Source of the DNA: Paragordius varius
Taxonomy: Eukaryota > Nematomorpha
Reading direction: 5' to 3'
Assembly (NCBI GenBank): GCA_964247055.1
Contig: OZ176055.1
Coordinates: 4,340,001-4,404,000 of the forward strand
Length of the DNA: 64,000 bases
Shown: positions 35,258-48,562 of the stretch, one piece after another
Layout of the letters: the number at the start of each line of letters is the position of its first letter
How positions within the stretch are numbered: the stretch's first letter is position 1
The notes under the pieces: model-generated
The model's input: the letters and a program-made list of their open reading frames with translations, nothing else
Database searches by the model: none
What the model was told of the DNA's origin: nothing
Program-made: the position numbers and the translations under genes

Positions 35258-37530
35258 GTGTGTATATATAAAGAGGTGAAAAATGTCAATTATAGACACA
35301 TAACCGGTGATTAATCTCAATTATAAATTTACCTAATAATATTAATAATGATAAAAAATATAAATTATTTATAAACATCCCCGCATAATTTTCTCTTTCC
35401 TACTTAACAATAATCTTATTTTGTGTTGATATTCGATTTCAGGATTTAGAAAGATTTAAAGTAGAAAATAAATCTCTAATACCACCAATTTTTTCTTATT
35501 GAAAAACACAAATATAAATAAAATCAAAGGCAATACACACCAGTTAAAATCCTTAATGTTAATCTTTATCTATTTATAATGGTAAATGACGGATTGATTA
35601 TGTTTTGTAAATTTCGATTATCATTATATTATGGATTTTATCTATTTATCTACGAGTTTTAAATATTAAATTACATAAAGATCAATTCTAGGGATTATGT
35701 TTCTAGTGCTAACCGATATGATATAAAATTTAAAGCCAAATTTTTAAATTTTCTAGTTTGTTAATATATATATATATATATATTTAATTACCCCTATATT
35801 AAAGATGTCAGGACTGTTAACCTATCAGAAAGCTAAATTTTTAGATAAGCCGAATAAAAATTCGATAAAATTTGGCTAGAAGAAACATCATCTGTTATCG
35901 CTCCAAATAAAGCTAAAACTTTAACTATATGAACAAAACATTAGAATGGAAACTGTTTTTGTGGAACTGAGTTAAGACCCTAGGGTTTTTGAATCTGAAT
36001 CAAAAAAATTATGATCAAAATTATTTTTTTGTTTTTTTTAATTTATAAATATTTTTCATATGGTTTAGACAATTTATAAAAAATAAAGTTTTTAATACTT
36101 AGACAAGAGTGACAGGAAATGATAATTTGTTGAAATTTATAACTATGATATTTATTCGAAATACGCGAAATTATTTAGGCTCTATCATTTAGAACCCAAA
36201 TCAAAATAATTGCTATTTGGTTCATCATCGTTATATGAGATCTTTAGCCAGAATCAAAAAAATTGACCTATAACACGAAACTAAAAAAGTTTGTATTTCG
36301 ATCACTAAGAAAATACTAAAATATATAAATATGTTATCAAAACCATTTTTGTGGTTTTGAAAAACTAGTATTTCCAAAAAAGATAATTGATCTTAAGCTG
36401 AATTATGATACTTTTAGTAACAATGGATGCCATATTTTGTATGCGCTAGATCTTTTGATGATCCTTTTTTGAACGAAAAATCAACATCCACATTTAAAAT
36501 CATGATTTACTCGGCAAAGAGCTCAAAGCGTATTTGAATCATAAATCTTACATTATCCTTTAACATACATTATTTTAATTATTAAAAAAACTAAACCCTA
36601 ATGTTTTTACGCAATCACAGCTTTTGGTATCATCCTTAAAAATTTAAACGGAATCAGTCCGACTATATTCAATTTATGAAATTTAACCCTGATTTGCTTT
36701 TAACAAATATTTATGTATTTGTAGTTTTGGATAATTGAGATTACCATATGTTTTAATTTTTATTGCGCGATCTTTTGCAAATCTTAGAGGCAACGTCGTT
36801 TAAATTGTAAAATCTAATTTATAAAATTTTTAAACGTTAAAAATAAATTTGGCCTACATACAAAAGTATCAAAGGAATCATCCCATAAACTATGCAAAAA
36901 TTGTAATTTACATAATATCAAACTTAGGTTTTATAAGTTTTAGGAGAAATATATTTATTTCTTAAAAAGCATTATTTTTAGGTTTTTGGTTCAACCTGCC
37001 TTAAATGACTACTTACTTTTTGGTTTTTTATCAATAAAACATCATTTGAAGCATTTTCTAATTAGTAATTTTGCATCCCAATGAAAATCATATCTTTAAC
37101 TAACTTTTACCGATGATGCATTTTATAAATGGATACATATGGATTTTATTTGGGTTAAGTCAATATGAACTGCTTTTGAATGCTCTCTCGTTTATTTATT
37201 TAATAAGAACACCATATAACATTAAAATAATTAAAAAAAATCTTAAACTATAACTATTATGTTTCAAGGATAATTATAACCGAACATTCTCCTTACAAAG
37301 AAGCTTATTATTCAAAATTTGAGGTATCAAACAAAAAACTCTCTCATTCATCACCTTGTCTTAAACGCATTCAAAATATTTGCTGAGACTTTGATTTTAA
37401 ATTGAGATTTTTCATCATTCAAAAACAGATTTATTATGTGCACCATTAAAAACAAGTCATAAAACGTATTAAAGGGAAGTGTAATTTATCTCAAATAAAT
37501 TTTTAGTAGATTTTTATCGGCACCTTCAAT

Positions 37531-37758
37531 CAGAGGCGTAGCTTGCATTTCTGGCCCCCCGTGCATAAATCCGTGATGGCGCTCCCCTCTATGCAAACCC
37601 TTGCATTTAAAATAAATAATCGAATTTAAACCTGGGTTATTTTGTATTATTAAAAATATAACTCTTAAATACCTTTTTTTGAAATAAAATTAAAAAATTT
37701 CGAAATCCGGCGCCCTTCAACTATGGCGTCCTGTGAATGAGCCCCCTTTCCTTCCTGT
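37531..37758. mobile_element. Short non-autonomous DNA transposon-like insert
   Basis: The segment opens with CAGAGGCGTAGCTTGCATTT, a terminal motif seen on many small animal hAT-like MITEs. It has G+C-rich ends (GGCCCCCC, GGCGCCC) around an A+T-rich middle and ends near CTTCCTGTGA. The right terminus and target-site duplication are unclear, so the boundaries are approximate. Confidence 0.45.
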
Positions 37759-39515
37759 GATGCAAAAAAGCGATTGTTTTATTAAGGTAAGTTAGAAGCC
37801 CATCATGCAATTAAAGAATATAAAAAAAATGTATCGTTATCTAAGCAACACTAATACACACCGTATAACATAAAAACCTCTTTTTTAGGGAAAAAATTAA
37901 AAATATTTGCAAAGAAGAAATTAGGCCCCCGTTGGTAGTATTATATTGCTTCTTAAAGTAACCTATAATACTGCTACTGTTTCTCTCCTAAATTGATTTA
38001 ATTAAAAAAAATTGAATATTAACTTTAACTATTTTACCTGTTATGGAAGGGGATCAATCATAGGAATAATCTCTTCATATGTAATGAATCAATTATCTTA
38101 AAAAAAACTTAAAGATATTATTACCTCATCATTCGTTATGATAATAAAAAGGCATATTTTCAATCATTTTCGCAATTATCGTGCATAATTGTATTGAAAT
38201 ATTATGTTTGTTCAAGTGGATGTTATATATATATTTTCCTTACATTTAGGGAAAAAAATAAAGGAGGATAACAGGTAGAAACATCAGCAATTTTTCAACG
38301 ATACCCATATTATAAGAAAAAATCAAAATAAAAAATTATATAAAAAATACTCGTGGAGTTCAAAATTCGTGTAACAGAATAAATATTCATTATTTTTTTA
38401 ATAAATAAGTTAATAAAAGATGGATTTTCTTCATTTTTTTCCTTTAGTAAATTTAGTTATTTACTATTATCATTATTTAATTTATTTCTATCGATTATTT
38501 CTTTTGTCGCTTTGTCATTCATAGTTTAGCGTGTGTGGCATTCTATTTTGTCCACCCTGTGTTATATATATACATGTCCGCAAAACTAATTCTATATAAA
38601 ATGCTTCATACAATCGGAGTTTTTAATGTGCATAAATCAATTTTCACATCGTAACTGGGAAAATATAAGGGATAAAAAATTGCGGGTTTAAAGACAGTTT
38701 GATAAAATATCACATGAAAAATTAATAAATGTCCTGTTAAAATTCAAATTTTAGGATAGAGTATATGACCCTTGTTAAAGTTTGCAATATAGCGATGTGC
38801 TGTACGACTAAAACAAGGCTAAAATAATGTTTAAGAAAGTAATAAAATATTTTAGTAATTTGAATATACTCTTACGATAATTTACTTTTTTTCTCCAAAA
38901 GGTTAGAACCAACTTATTTGTTTATAGATAAGTTTAAATATTAGTTGTACCTCTTATGCAGAAACTTATTTTTCAAAACTACATTGTCTCTAAATAAACT
39001 TTAAAATTAATTAAATATATTTTTACCAGTGTTATTAATTTGACCTAAAACCAATATTTATAATAAGTTAGTTAAACAAAAATCATTTTGTTGATTAAAT
39101 AATTTTATACTAATCTTGGTTAATGAAATGAATTAATCTCGAAAAATTATACAGGCGAAAATAGACATTCTACAAAAACTACTATAAAATTGAATCTAAA
39201 ATGGACAAATGAAGCTTAGGAATAAATAGAATAAATGATTAACTGAATACAGTGACACTAAACTAATTTGATAAATTTAATAAATTAGGCTGTAAATTTA
39301 TTATAAGTATATTGAGTTGTTTAGAGCCATAAATATATGTATTATAAGATTTGTGGAATAATATGAGTTTATATTAACACAAAAATATATAATTTCTAAT
39401 ATAATTTGAGCATATTCTACAATTTGACTAATGTAATACATATACAAAAAGTACAAAAGAGTAATTTTTTTATATATGGTGAGCATTTCAACACACACGA
39501 AATTTTTGATACAAA

Positions 39516-42500
39516 TCATTCATTTAACAGGATCCGTTGCATTTTTCGTCTAATATCTGGGATATATTTAAGTTTTTGAGCAAATTTAACCGGTAACGAT
39601 TTCGAATTATCCAACCGTTTGAGATCAGTATAAAAGGATACATAGCTAAAACATCACATAATTTTTATAATACAAAGGTATAAAAACTGATTTATATGAA
39701 GTTTCCTTCAATTTAAATTATTAAAACTTTAAACTCTTACCAAATTTCATGTGTAGCAAACAACTTTGTAAAAAAATAAAACCTTTGATCACAATCTTCT
39801 ATGTTTTGTGATTGGGCGAAAGGCTTATTAGCAGGCGCGATACATTTTATATGGTCGCCACTAGTTGTGCTACCGTTTTCCCAAGGATCTATTATCATTT
39901 GTAAGTCGTCGATAAATTTGATAGTCACCTATATCAGAATGAATAATCACTGTAAATTTACGTTTTATTAAATATTTTCCCACTTTAATTAGCATATAAA
40001 AGTTAGATTTGATATTAGAATAGATTAGAGCAAGGATTCTCTTCTTGACTTATTTATAGGTATAAGAAGTTCCACTTTGTTTTCATAAAAAATTCAACTA
40101 CATAACTCAACTAGTTGGAAATTATGAAAAATGACAAAATTTATTTACTTTTTTCGTGGTATCATCATAAAGACACCAACACAAACCAGGTATGTTACAA
40201 GAAATCAGATTATCATCTGAATTTTTTGCATTTTTGACATACTGAGCCCTGGACTTTTGAGATTTTTCTAAACTAATGATGGATCTTATATGGGTAGGAG
40301 CTAAAATGTTTTCATTGAGTCTGTTATGTTGAAAACGGTCATTCGTAATATTTCGATTCCCTAAATAGATAATATAATTAAATTAAATATGTGCATCCGC
40401 ATAAATGGGTATTTTAACTGTTAGATTAATGGTTTGAATGTTGAAATTCACCCTAATTCTTTGGACCTGTGAATCATGTGATATATACAAGGGAGAACAT
40501 TTTCAATAGGGCAAAAAATATAAAATTAACATTATACAAAATATGTAACCTTTAAGGCCATTTAACTTCCTATCAATTTGGATGGTTAAGTCTGTTGGTG
40601 CTTTCTTTAAATTTGTAAACCTTTTACGATCTAAGGATTGAGATCGTTTAGCCAAAGATTTGAAATCATTGATAAGGCGAGGAGAACTATCATTCAAGAA
40701 ACTATCGTCAAGGGACCCAATTACACTTACCTTTGAGGGGTGTTTCCATGGGATCGAAAGCTTAAAAATATAAGTGAATGAAATAATTAAAAATGTCCCG
40801 AAAATATAAAATGTCCAATTACTCTTAATCATTTTTAGAGAAAAATTATCCCCAAAATACAACCTAAAATTCTGAAAGTGTAGTTTATAAATAGGTCGGT
40901 ATTCAAAAATTTCACAACATTTTGAAATCCATTGGTTTGATTTTATAAAAGATGACGTAACATTTTCAATCTTGTCAAAAAATTTGAATTCATCCTTACT
41001 TCATTATGCTTGTCCCGTGTGTTCATGTATTCTTTTTTTGTTGAAATAATGTTATTCGATTGACACGCATTGATATTAAAATCATCATGAACGCTAGTTT
41101 TATCTTTTAAATGTGCAAATTGTTTATTGTTTGTATTAAGAGATGTAACAAGGGTTGGCTTTAAGCCTAAAACGATTGGGAATGGAGAAAACATAAATGT
41201 TTCATTATCCTTCATCATAATAGTTTTGGGTGAATTGGAATTGATTGTGGTGGACATAAAACTGCCTTCACTTGGGGATAATGTTGTCCCGTTTAACATA
41301 TGTAATTGTTGTTCACTTAAACATTTTTGTACACTCAATACATATTTGTGTGCCATCGCTATATGTTGCAACTCTGCATATAAATGTATATAGATTAAGC
41401 AAAAGATGTATACGCATTTCCAGATAATACGCAACATTTATCTCAGGAAATAGAGATAATAACTAAAATAAGGCTATTAAAGATTATTATTTATCTAAAA
41501 CGGAGAATCGCATGCCAATTACATATAATTCTGATTACATTTTATTAATAACTAGATGATACTTAAGGGATTAAAAACGAGTCCTTGTTTAGTTCGCAAA
41601 TCAAAAATGAATTAATCATAATGAATAAGAACATGGTTCAGTATAGATTTTAGCTTATAATCTCAAAAATCACCAATTCAATAACTATTAAAAATATTTA
41701 CCTAATAAATTTTCACTCCCTCTTGTATTATATGACCCATTTTTGGAAACATCTGACATTTCCGATTTGTGATCCAAAATTAGAATACTTTGTAAGAATT
41801 TATCCGTTATATCACTACACCGCGTTGATGATTGAATTTTTACGCCTTTGGACATGATGTAATTTGGTTTTGAAGTTTGACCCATTAAATTATTCTCAAA
41901 AAGCTTAACTTGCAGAGATTGGCTATTTTTCTCGTTTTTCATATTGTTGGTGGTTATAAGAATGCGTTTCGACCCTTAAATTAATAATTATCATTTTTTG
42001 ATTAATAATTATAATATATTTTTTATTAAAGGTAATGGTTAGATTTAAATAGAGTTTACAGTCAATAAAATGCATTTTCACTTTTGAATAATGTTTCTCA
42101 AGAAATGTGTTTATAAATACAAAGCTAAACTCAAAACAAACCCAAAACATTTCAGATTGTAGAAAAAAATAAAAATACCGTCATAAAATTGTGTCGTAAA
42201 ATCTTGCGGCATATTCTCCATAAGTTGATGTTTAGCGTCCGGTCCATACAAAGTAATTTTAGGCGTTTTTGATTTAATCAGTTCTACAAATCTAATATTG
42301 ATACAATAAAAGTTAATTTATACACAAAATGTAAGAATTAAATGACAAATTAAAGTTACAACCATATTTTTAAAACCAAAATAAGTTATGGAGATGATGT
42401 TTCATAATCATAATCATTTAGGTTAAAAGAATCATTTTGTTTTACAAAAAAAATATTTGACTTTTAGTTGCTACATTGTCTCTTTTATTTAAATTTTACT

Positions 42501-45500
42501 GTATAGTATAAAGCTTCACACATATTGGGGCAACATATAAATATAAATTTATCTCAAAATGTGTAAACTACTTGTAAGCCAATTCATATTTCTTCCAATA
42601 CGTACGTGGTAAAGTATCCAAGGTATATTCTAAAATCTTTTCATTAACACACGCAGAAATGGGTGATTGAATATGATAATTTTTACCATACATATCATTT
42701 GTGTCAGAGTTCAAAAAACTAGCGTAATCAAAATCACCATGGTTATTTTTATATCTATGCGCTTGTTCACTTTCATTTTTTAAATGAGATATTTTAATAG
42801 ATGATGTACCATCGCCTGATATAAGCATTACTTTGTATGGTATATTAGAGACAATGTTTTTCGCATCCTGACGACCGTTTTTGTTGGCAGCAGATGAAAT
42901 CATAAAAGATTGATTATTTTCATCATAAACTCCCTTATAAAATTCGAGTTGGACTGAACCATCCATCAAAATCGATAACTAAAATATACAATGTTTTCAG
43001 TTTCTTCCAATTTTTTTCCATTAAATAAATGAAAGGATATGTAATAATGTTTTTCTATTTACTTTTGACAGTTTTTATAGTATTTTTGAATAAATTTAAT
43101 TAATGCTGAAATATAATATTATTACAGTCATGTATCCTTTGTTTTATCTAAAATTTATTTTTTTTCGTTAAATGGGTATAAATATTTGGTAAAGAATGGA
43201 AAAAACAAGAGCTATATGGTATTCTTATAATTTTTTGATAAAATATGATATTGTTAATACCTTAGAGCTCTTGTTTTTTTATTCTTTACCAAATATTTAT
43301 ACTCATTTAACAAAAATAAATAAATTTTTGATAAAATAAAGGATACATGACTGTATATATTAAAATTATATAAAAAATTTTCGGGAAAATAATATAAAAT
43401 TATATAATTGTTTACATAGGTATTTTTGTTCCTTTGGCGAATAGGTTTAAGCCGCGTTGTGTTTAAGGGTGTAAGTTTAGAATGGTGATTTTGTCGAGAA
43501 AGATTAATTTCTTTTTTAGCAGTTGAGGTTAATACGTTGGAACAAGTGAGTTTAGAGAAGTCAGTGTCAAAATCGTTCCTTAATACTAAACTTTTATCAA
43601 GATCTAATAATATATAGAAGTATAAATATGTGATTGGTAAATGTGAATATAAGATTCATAAGTGTGTGATTTTGTTAGATAGTCTATGATTTAGAAATTA
43701 TATATAAATATACCATATAGTTGAGATTTAAAGGATGACAGAAAGTTGTTTGTTTTAATTTCTACATTTCGACCGTATCCACTATCCTCTTTATAATGAG
43801 ATCCATAACTAAAGAAATATAAAATACATGCAGGGAAAATATACATATGGTTAATAAACATCTTACAAATACATGTAAATTAAAAAACTTATTGATTTTA
43901 GAAATACAGTCATACTTACTTTTTTAAATTTTAGTTTATTATTAGAATGAAAATATGTAATCGATTCTAATATTAATTTATATATCTATTTTTAATTCAT
44001 ATCTGTAATCATTTTAGTTAGATAAAAAGGTACAAGCATATGGCGGTTTTTCCTAAAAAAGTATTTGTCTATTTATCTTTAAAATTTAAACCTATAATTC
44101 TAAATTTATAGTTAAATATATTACCTAGCAGACATTTCATTCAAATACGATTGTATAAATGATCCCATACAATTATTCACTCTGCCTTGATTAAACTGAG
44201 ATAAGTTAGGTTCCTTTTTAAAATTTTTTTGGTTGCTGTAAAGCCCTTGACCAGAGCCATAAGAATTTGTTTGAGATGATGCACCTGAAAAATGGCCAGA
44301 GTCTTTACGAGATATACTGCCATCAGAGGATAAGATTGGAGAAGTACTTTCTCCTTTAAATATTCCATCAACATTTTTTAGGCTTCTTGTGAGCTCGTTT
44401 TTGTTTTGATGTCCCTAAAAAACGTAATAGCCAGTGAATAATGTATAGAATAAGATTGGTTTTATATTTATTTGTAATTGTATTTTTTTGTTATGTAATA
44501 TATGTATAACATTATTTTTTCGTGGATTTAAAAAATAGTTTTAAAGAGAATCCACAAAAGTTTCCATATAAAAAAGTTTCAAAAAGGTTTATTTTTGATT
44601 TTTATATTGTTTATAATTAAAAACACCCAGACACTGATTGTGATGTGTAGGGTTTGCCAAACTTGGATTGTATTAAATTTATTATGGAAAAAAAGCGCCT
44701 AATTGCCAGCATGAATTAATTAGTTTAAAGACGCTAGCCATAAAAAACACCTTTTATAAAGAATGGCTACTGCTAATATAATCCGCCCCATTAAAATATA
44801 TAAATTGTTTTATATTTTAGAAATATTCCCCTTAAAGTATTAAATTACCATTCTAAAATCATGTTGATTATCCGAAATGTTTATGGGTCTTTTATCAGTG
44901 GAGGATACATTTGTTGCAAAATATTCTCCCACCTCATGGATCGTTGATAATTTAGATAATGTCTTTTCATTATTCGCAAAAATGTTATTATTTAGGACAT
45001 TATTTCCGTTATTCTGTAAAAAAGTTATATAAATTAGCATATTCTTTAAAGATGGATCCATTATATGCCATAAAAAATATATTTTATGTTATGGTATAAA
45101 AAAGTTTTTTTTATGTTTCTAATTAATGTTATTGAGATGTATCTTTTTTATAATTTTGGAGAAAAAATCGCAACTGATATCCTCGGTTAGCTCTATAAAT
45201 ATTAAAATCCAATTTTTTTTGCTATAATTAAGATAATTAGTAGCAAAAAATGGTTAATTTAATTATCATTTTTCGATTGTGGTAAAACATTGTTTTCAAA
45301 ATTTAGATACACCTTTTAAGGGCTTAAAATAGTCGTTAATGGTGAACATATCTTTGTGCGGAATTACCCATTTAAAGTTATTGCATTTTTATGCTTAACA
45401 ATACAGAAAACTAGGATGGCATCACTCATGATCAGCTTTTTTTTAAAAAACAGCGCCAATTAAAATTAATTAGCTCACACCCTTTACTATTCCAAAATTT

Positions 45501-47890
45501 TAAATAAGGCCCTATTTAAGGTTATAATCGTTTTTAAAGTTGAGAACAACTTAGAGACTTCATAGTGTGTGATTTTTTACCGTAGTAGTGACCCAAATTT
45601 TTTTTAATCCTTTTTTATATTTTTTTCCCAAAATCTATATAAGATTAATTAATATATATTATTTAATCAAAGATTTTAATTTTAGATAATTTTTAAAAAA
45701 AGGGTCATGATGCAGAAAACGACCCGTTTATATTCAAATCTATTATCGGGGAAAATGGGTCACTCTATGTATTAACCTAGATTGTTTGGGTTTAGAGGAA
45801 ACAATCATAGCCCCCATGGTGTTAGACAAATCATAAAGAATTTTTATACCGAAAAAAGCTTTTAAATTAACAACTTTAAAATAAAAATATAAAATTTAGT
45901 AATTACTTGATATAATTTGTTTGAAATGGAAAAATCTGATCTGTTTTTGGAAGTAGCTACGCTTTGTATCTTTAGAAAAGGGTGTTTTAAACCATCTAAA
46001 TTGGCAAAAAGTTTCGATAAATTTTAAAATTTATTAAAATTCAGAGTTAAAATTATAGAAGTTTAAACAGTTAAAAATATATTTTTTATTGGTAAAATGA
46101 TGGTTTTTAATTAACATTATAAAAACGAGAAATGATGCGTTTCAAATAATTAACTCTAACCTCTAGCAGTTATTCGTTTGTTTGGATCTGGTTGTAGGCA
46201 ATGAAGTATCAGGTTTTGCGCTGGAACACTCACATAACTATAATATTTAATAATACGAGTAAAAACGATATACGAAGAGTTTACCCAAAACAGTCACCAC
46301 CAATTACGAAAAGTTAAGCGCATATTTTTAATAACCCTTAAATTAATGGAGTAAAAAACGTAAAAATTTAAAGACAAATATTTTTACAAAGTCAGCTAAC
46401 CTAGGTTGCGATATATGGAATTGAGATGTATATGAATAACATTCATTGTATATTTCACAATTGTAACATCATTGGTATTATGAAAATTAACATTTATAAA
46501 AGTGTGGCTGCCTTTTCAAAAAATATTTTTCTTTTAGTTTTTGTGTTTTGTCTTAATTTTTACACCTTAAATCAAAACGTTTTTCTCTTTTCGTTAAACT
46601 AAATAAAATGTTTCAGGAAATAGCAAATGATTTGAATATGCCATATAAGATTAAAACAAATTAATGTAGAAACTTGGGAATAGTGAAATCGCCCTGAACT
46701 ATTCGGCTAAATGTCGTTTCCACACTATGGGTATCAAATGGGGGTTTCCCGCACACCAAAGTATAAAGAATGCAACCCAAACTCCATATATCCACGCCCA
46801 TTCCATGGGCCCGACTATTTACAGTTTCTCTGGAAAAGTAAATTGTTGAATATAAATATCCCTCATATAATATTTTTCCAATCATAATATTTTACAAATT
46901 TATTTTTATATGCCTTAATAGCGAAAAATATACTAAAAGTATTAAAAAATTGGTGAGTATAATGCAAATAATTTTTTCGTTCGAAAGCATTACAAATTAT
47001 AAATACAAATGGAATATATTTAATATAAATTGAAAAAAATAAGCATAAATAATTCAATGATGTTTTTAATAATATCATAAGGTTAGGATTATTTAAAAAT
47101 GATATATACATTATTATAAGTTTGGAATATTTTTTTCTCATATAAAACGAAATTAAATAGTGTCTTTTAATTTTATAAATTGATATTTTAATTTTGTTCA
47201 AAATAGATAAATAAAATTTTATTTATGCATCAACTAAAATATAAATAAAAAAAATGCGTACGGAGATATAAAGTTGGGTGTTCCGCACATTGTAAAATGC
47301 TTTTCATCTGGTTTTCGAAGCATGATAGAAAGCCCGAAATCAGCAATTTTCTTTAATATATATAAATTAAATATACTATGTTCAATGATTTGCTCAATAA
47401 AATATTTGATACAGTTAAATCACGGTGAATTATGGAATTTGAATGCAAATAGTCAACTCCCTCAAAAATTTGGCGCATAAATAATTTAGCTTGAGATTCA
47501 GAAATACCCTTATAATATTCTTTATGAGTTTCTATATATTGAGATAATTCTCCCGAATGGCATATTTCCAATGAAACATACACATAATTATCATCTTCAA
47601 AACATTCATAAAGCTATATTTATATATTTTTTTACTTTAACAATATTGATATGATTCAATTGAGATTGTATTTTAATTTCATTTTTGACTCTATCTACCA
47701 TATTTTTCGCCCGCATAATTTTTTTATTAATCTGTAATATAAAAAATTCAAAAACCATTTTAAGAGCAATGTCTTGTTGGTTCTTTCGATCAAATGATTT
47801 ATAAACAGTGGCAAAACTTCCTTTACCCAAAACATTAAATAGATCATAATCCTATGCAAATTATTTTTATAAAATTACCTTTAAGCTCAT
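39516..47890 (-). CDS. PLK4: PLK4 (SAK), polo-like kinase 4, centriole duplication kinase
   Basis: Nineteen exons were placed: 47879-47890, 47756-47851, 47636-47731, 47377-47613, 47262-47350, 46674-46829, 46161-46237, 44849-45013, 44125-44414, 43714-43808, 43416-43603, 42572-42978, 42179-42291, 41702-41974, 41000-41373, 40550-40760, 40149-40360, 39741-39928 and 39516-39645; about 1136 residues plus a missing piece. Kinase landmarks: GKGSFATV 13-20, Lys35, HRDLTVSN 131-138, DFG 151-153, [11 protein letters not shown] and DIWSLGC. A DSGHFS phosphodegron follows. The first cryptic polo box has [12 protein letters not shown], the second [17 protein letters not shown], and a third box ends the protein, as in animal PLK4. 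PLK4 starts procentriole assembly and limits its own level through the degron. Between 46161 and 45013 the phases (1 to 0) demand one exon I could not find. Introns 1-4 are 22-27 nt. Confidence 0.95.
43128..43357. mobile_element. Foldback element in a PLK4 intron
   Basis: Two arms of about 90 bp, roughly 43128-43220 and 43262-43357, are nearly perfect reverse complements. Both carry CAGTCATGTATCCTTT at the outer ends and ATAAATATTTGGTAAAGAAT inside, with a spacer of about 40 bp. It lies in intron 42979-43415 between the two cryptic polo-box exons and could form a long hairpin in the pre-mRNA. No coding capacity. Confidence 0.85.
44286..44303 (-). other. DSGHFS SCF/beta-TrCP phosphodegron in PLK4
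   Basis: These six codons spell DSGHFS, equivalent to DSGHAT of vertebrate PLK4. There, autophosphorylation of the two hydroxyl residues recruits Slimb/beta-TrCP and triggers destruction. The surroundings are Ser/Gly-rich. The next exon carries a second DSG (DSGYG) without the final Ser/Thr. Confidence 0.8.
45014..46160 (-). other. PLK4 intron region with an unplaced exon
   Basis: The preceding exon ends one base into a codon (after KRITAR) and the following one starts on a codon boundary. At least one exon of length 2 modulo 3, coding the kinase C-terminal helix, should lie here. I could not assign one with proper splice sites. Some words near 45300-45480 resemble the satellite of the SYCP1-like intron. 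Confidence 0.5.
47351..47878 (-). other. Four ultra-short introns at the 5' end of PLK4 (22-27 nt)
   Basis: Introns 47852-47878 (27 nt), 47732-47755 (24), 47614-47635 (22) and 47351-47376 (26) divide the kinase N-lobe and catalytic loop. All start GT and end AG, and all are needed to give the conserved kinase sequence. The 24-nt intron has no stop and is divisible by three, so retention would add eight residues (VFEFFILQ) straight after the LKM of the catalytic lysine strand. Confidence 0.9.
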
Positions 47891-48009
47891 GTCCACATTT
47901 CAAATGTAGCGGTTAGTGACCATATGGCTATACTATTGTTAGTATGCACTAATGATTCAAATGCAACTTGATATGACTTTTTCTGTAAAAAAATTTAAGG
48001 GCAATATCT

Positions 48010-48562
48010 CTGTTATAACAGTTGTTAAAATCCGTAATTAACGATAAAGGATAATTAAAGAATTAAATGAAATTATAAATAGAAATTATAAACGATATGT
48101 GAAACCCTTCGTCAATAGTAATCGCAGACTAGTTTCGTGCTTGTTAGCACTCATCAGTACGACACAACTATTTGACTTGGGGTTTTCACATATCGATTTC
48201 GTATATATATCCAACTTTGCAATTTTGGTATAAATGCAGTTGGTTATACGAATTTAAATTAAGAGTTAATTTTCAGTTTATTTTCAAATTTTCAGTTTAA
48301 TTTTTATAAATTACATTAAATTTAATTTAAATTTGTATAACCAACTGATATCAAAATTGCAAAGTTGGATATATATACGAAATCGATATGTGAAAACCCC
48401 AAGTCAAATAGTTGTGTCGTACTGATGAGTGCTAACAAGCACGAAACTAGGTTGCGATTACTATTGACGAAGGGTTTCACATATCGTTTATAATTTCTAT
48501 TTATAATTTTATTTAATTATCCTTTATCGTTATATTACGGATTTTAACAACTGTTATTACAA
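48010..48562. mobile_element. Large foldback element with arms of about 235-250 bp
   Basis: The arms, about 48010-48260 and 48323-48562, are reverse complements at almost every position. From the outside inwards both read ACAGTTGTTAAAATCCGTAA, then a CGATATGTGAAACCC word, a GCTTGTTAGCACTCATCAGT word, and ACGAAATCGATATGTG. The loop between them is about 60 bp. This is the form of a foldback MITE or of a recent inverted duplication. Its high arm identity implies youth or gene conversion. It has no long open frame and no clear target-site duplication. Confidence 0.9.

Larger units (their letters stand above)
33928..39515. other. 5.6-kb gene-free region between the membrane-protein gene and PLK4
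   Basis: No exon could be supported on either strand. It is very A+T-rich with AT microsatellites, a 46-bp tandem duplication at 35166-35257, and a G+C-rich short transposon-like insert at 37531-37758. The part next to 33927 must hold the promoter of the membrane-protein gene. The part next to 39516 holds the PLK4 3' end. Confidence 0.6.

Noticed and set aside
39301-39519. 72-codon minus-strand frame beyond the PLK4 stop
   Set aside because: It lies in 3'-flanking DNA out of frame with PLK4 and has an A+T-driven composition with no motif.
45014-45061. Upstream extension of PLK4 exon 44849-45013 reading MDPSLKNM
   Set aside because: No AG acceptor lies upstream in the open frame before a stop codon, so it cannot be spliced to the preceding kinase exon with canonical sites.
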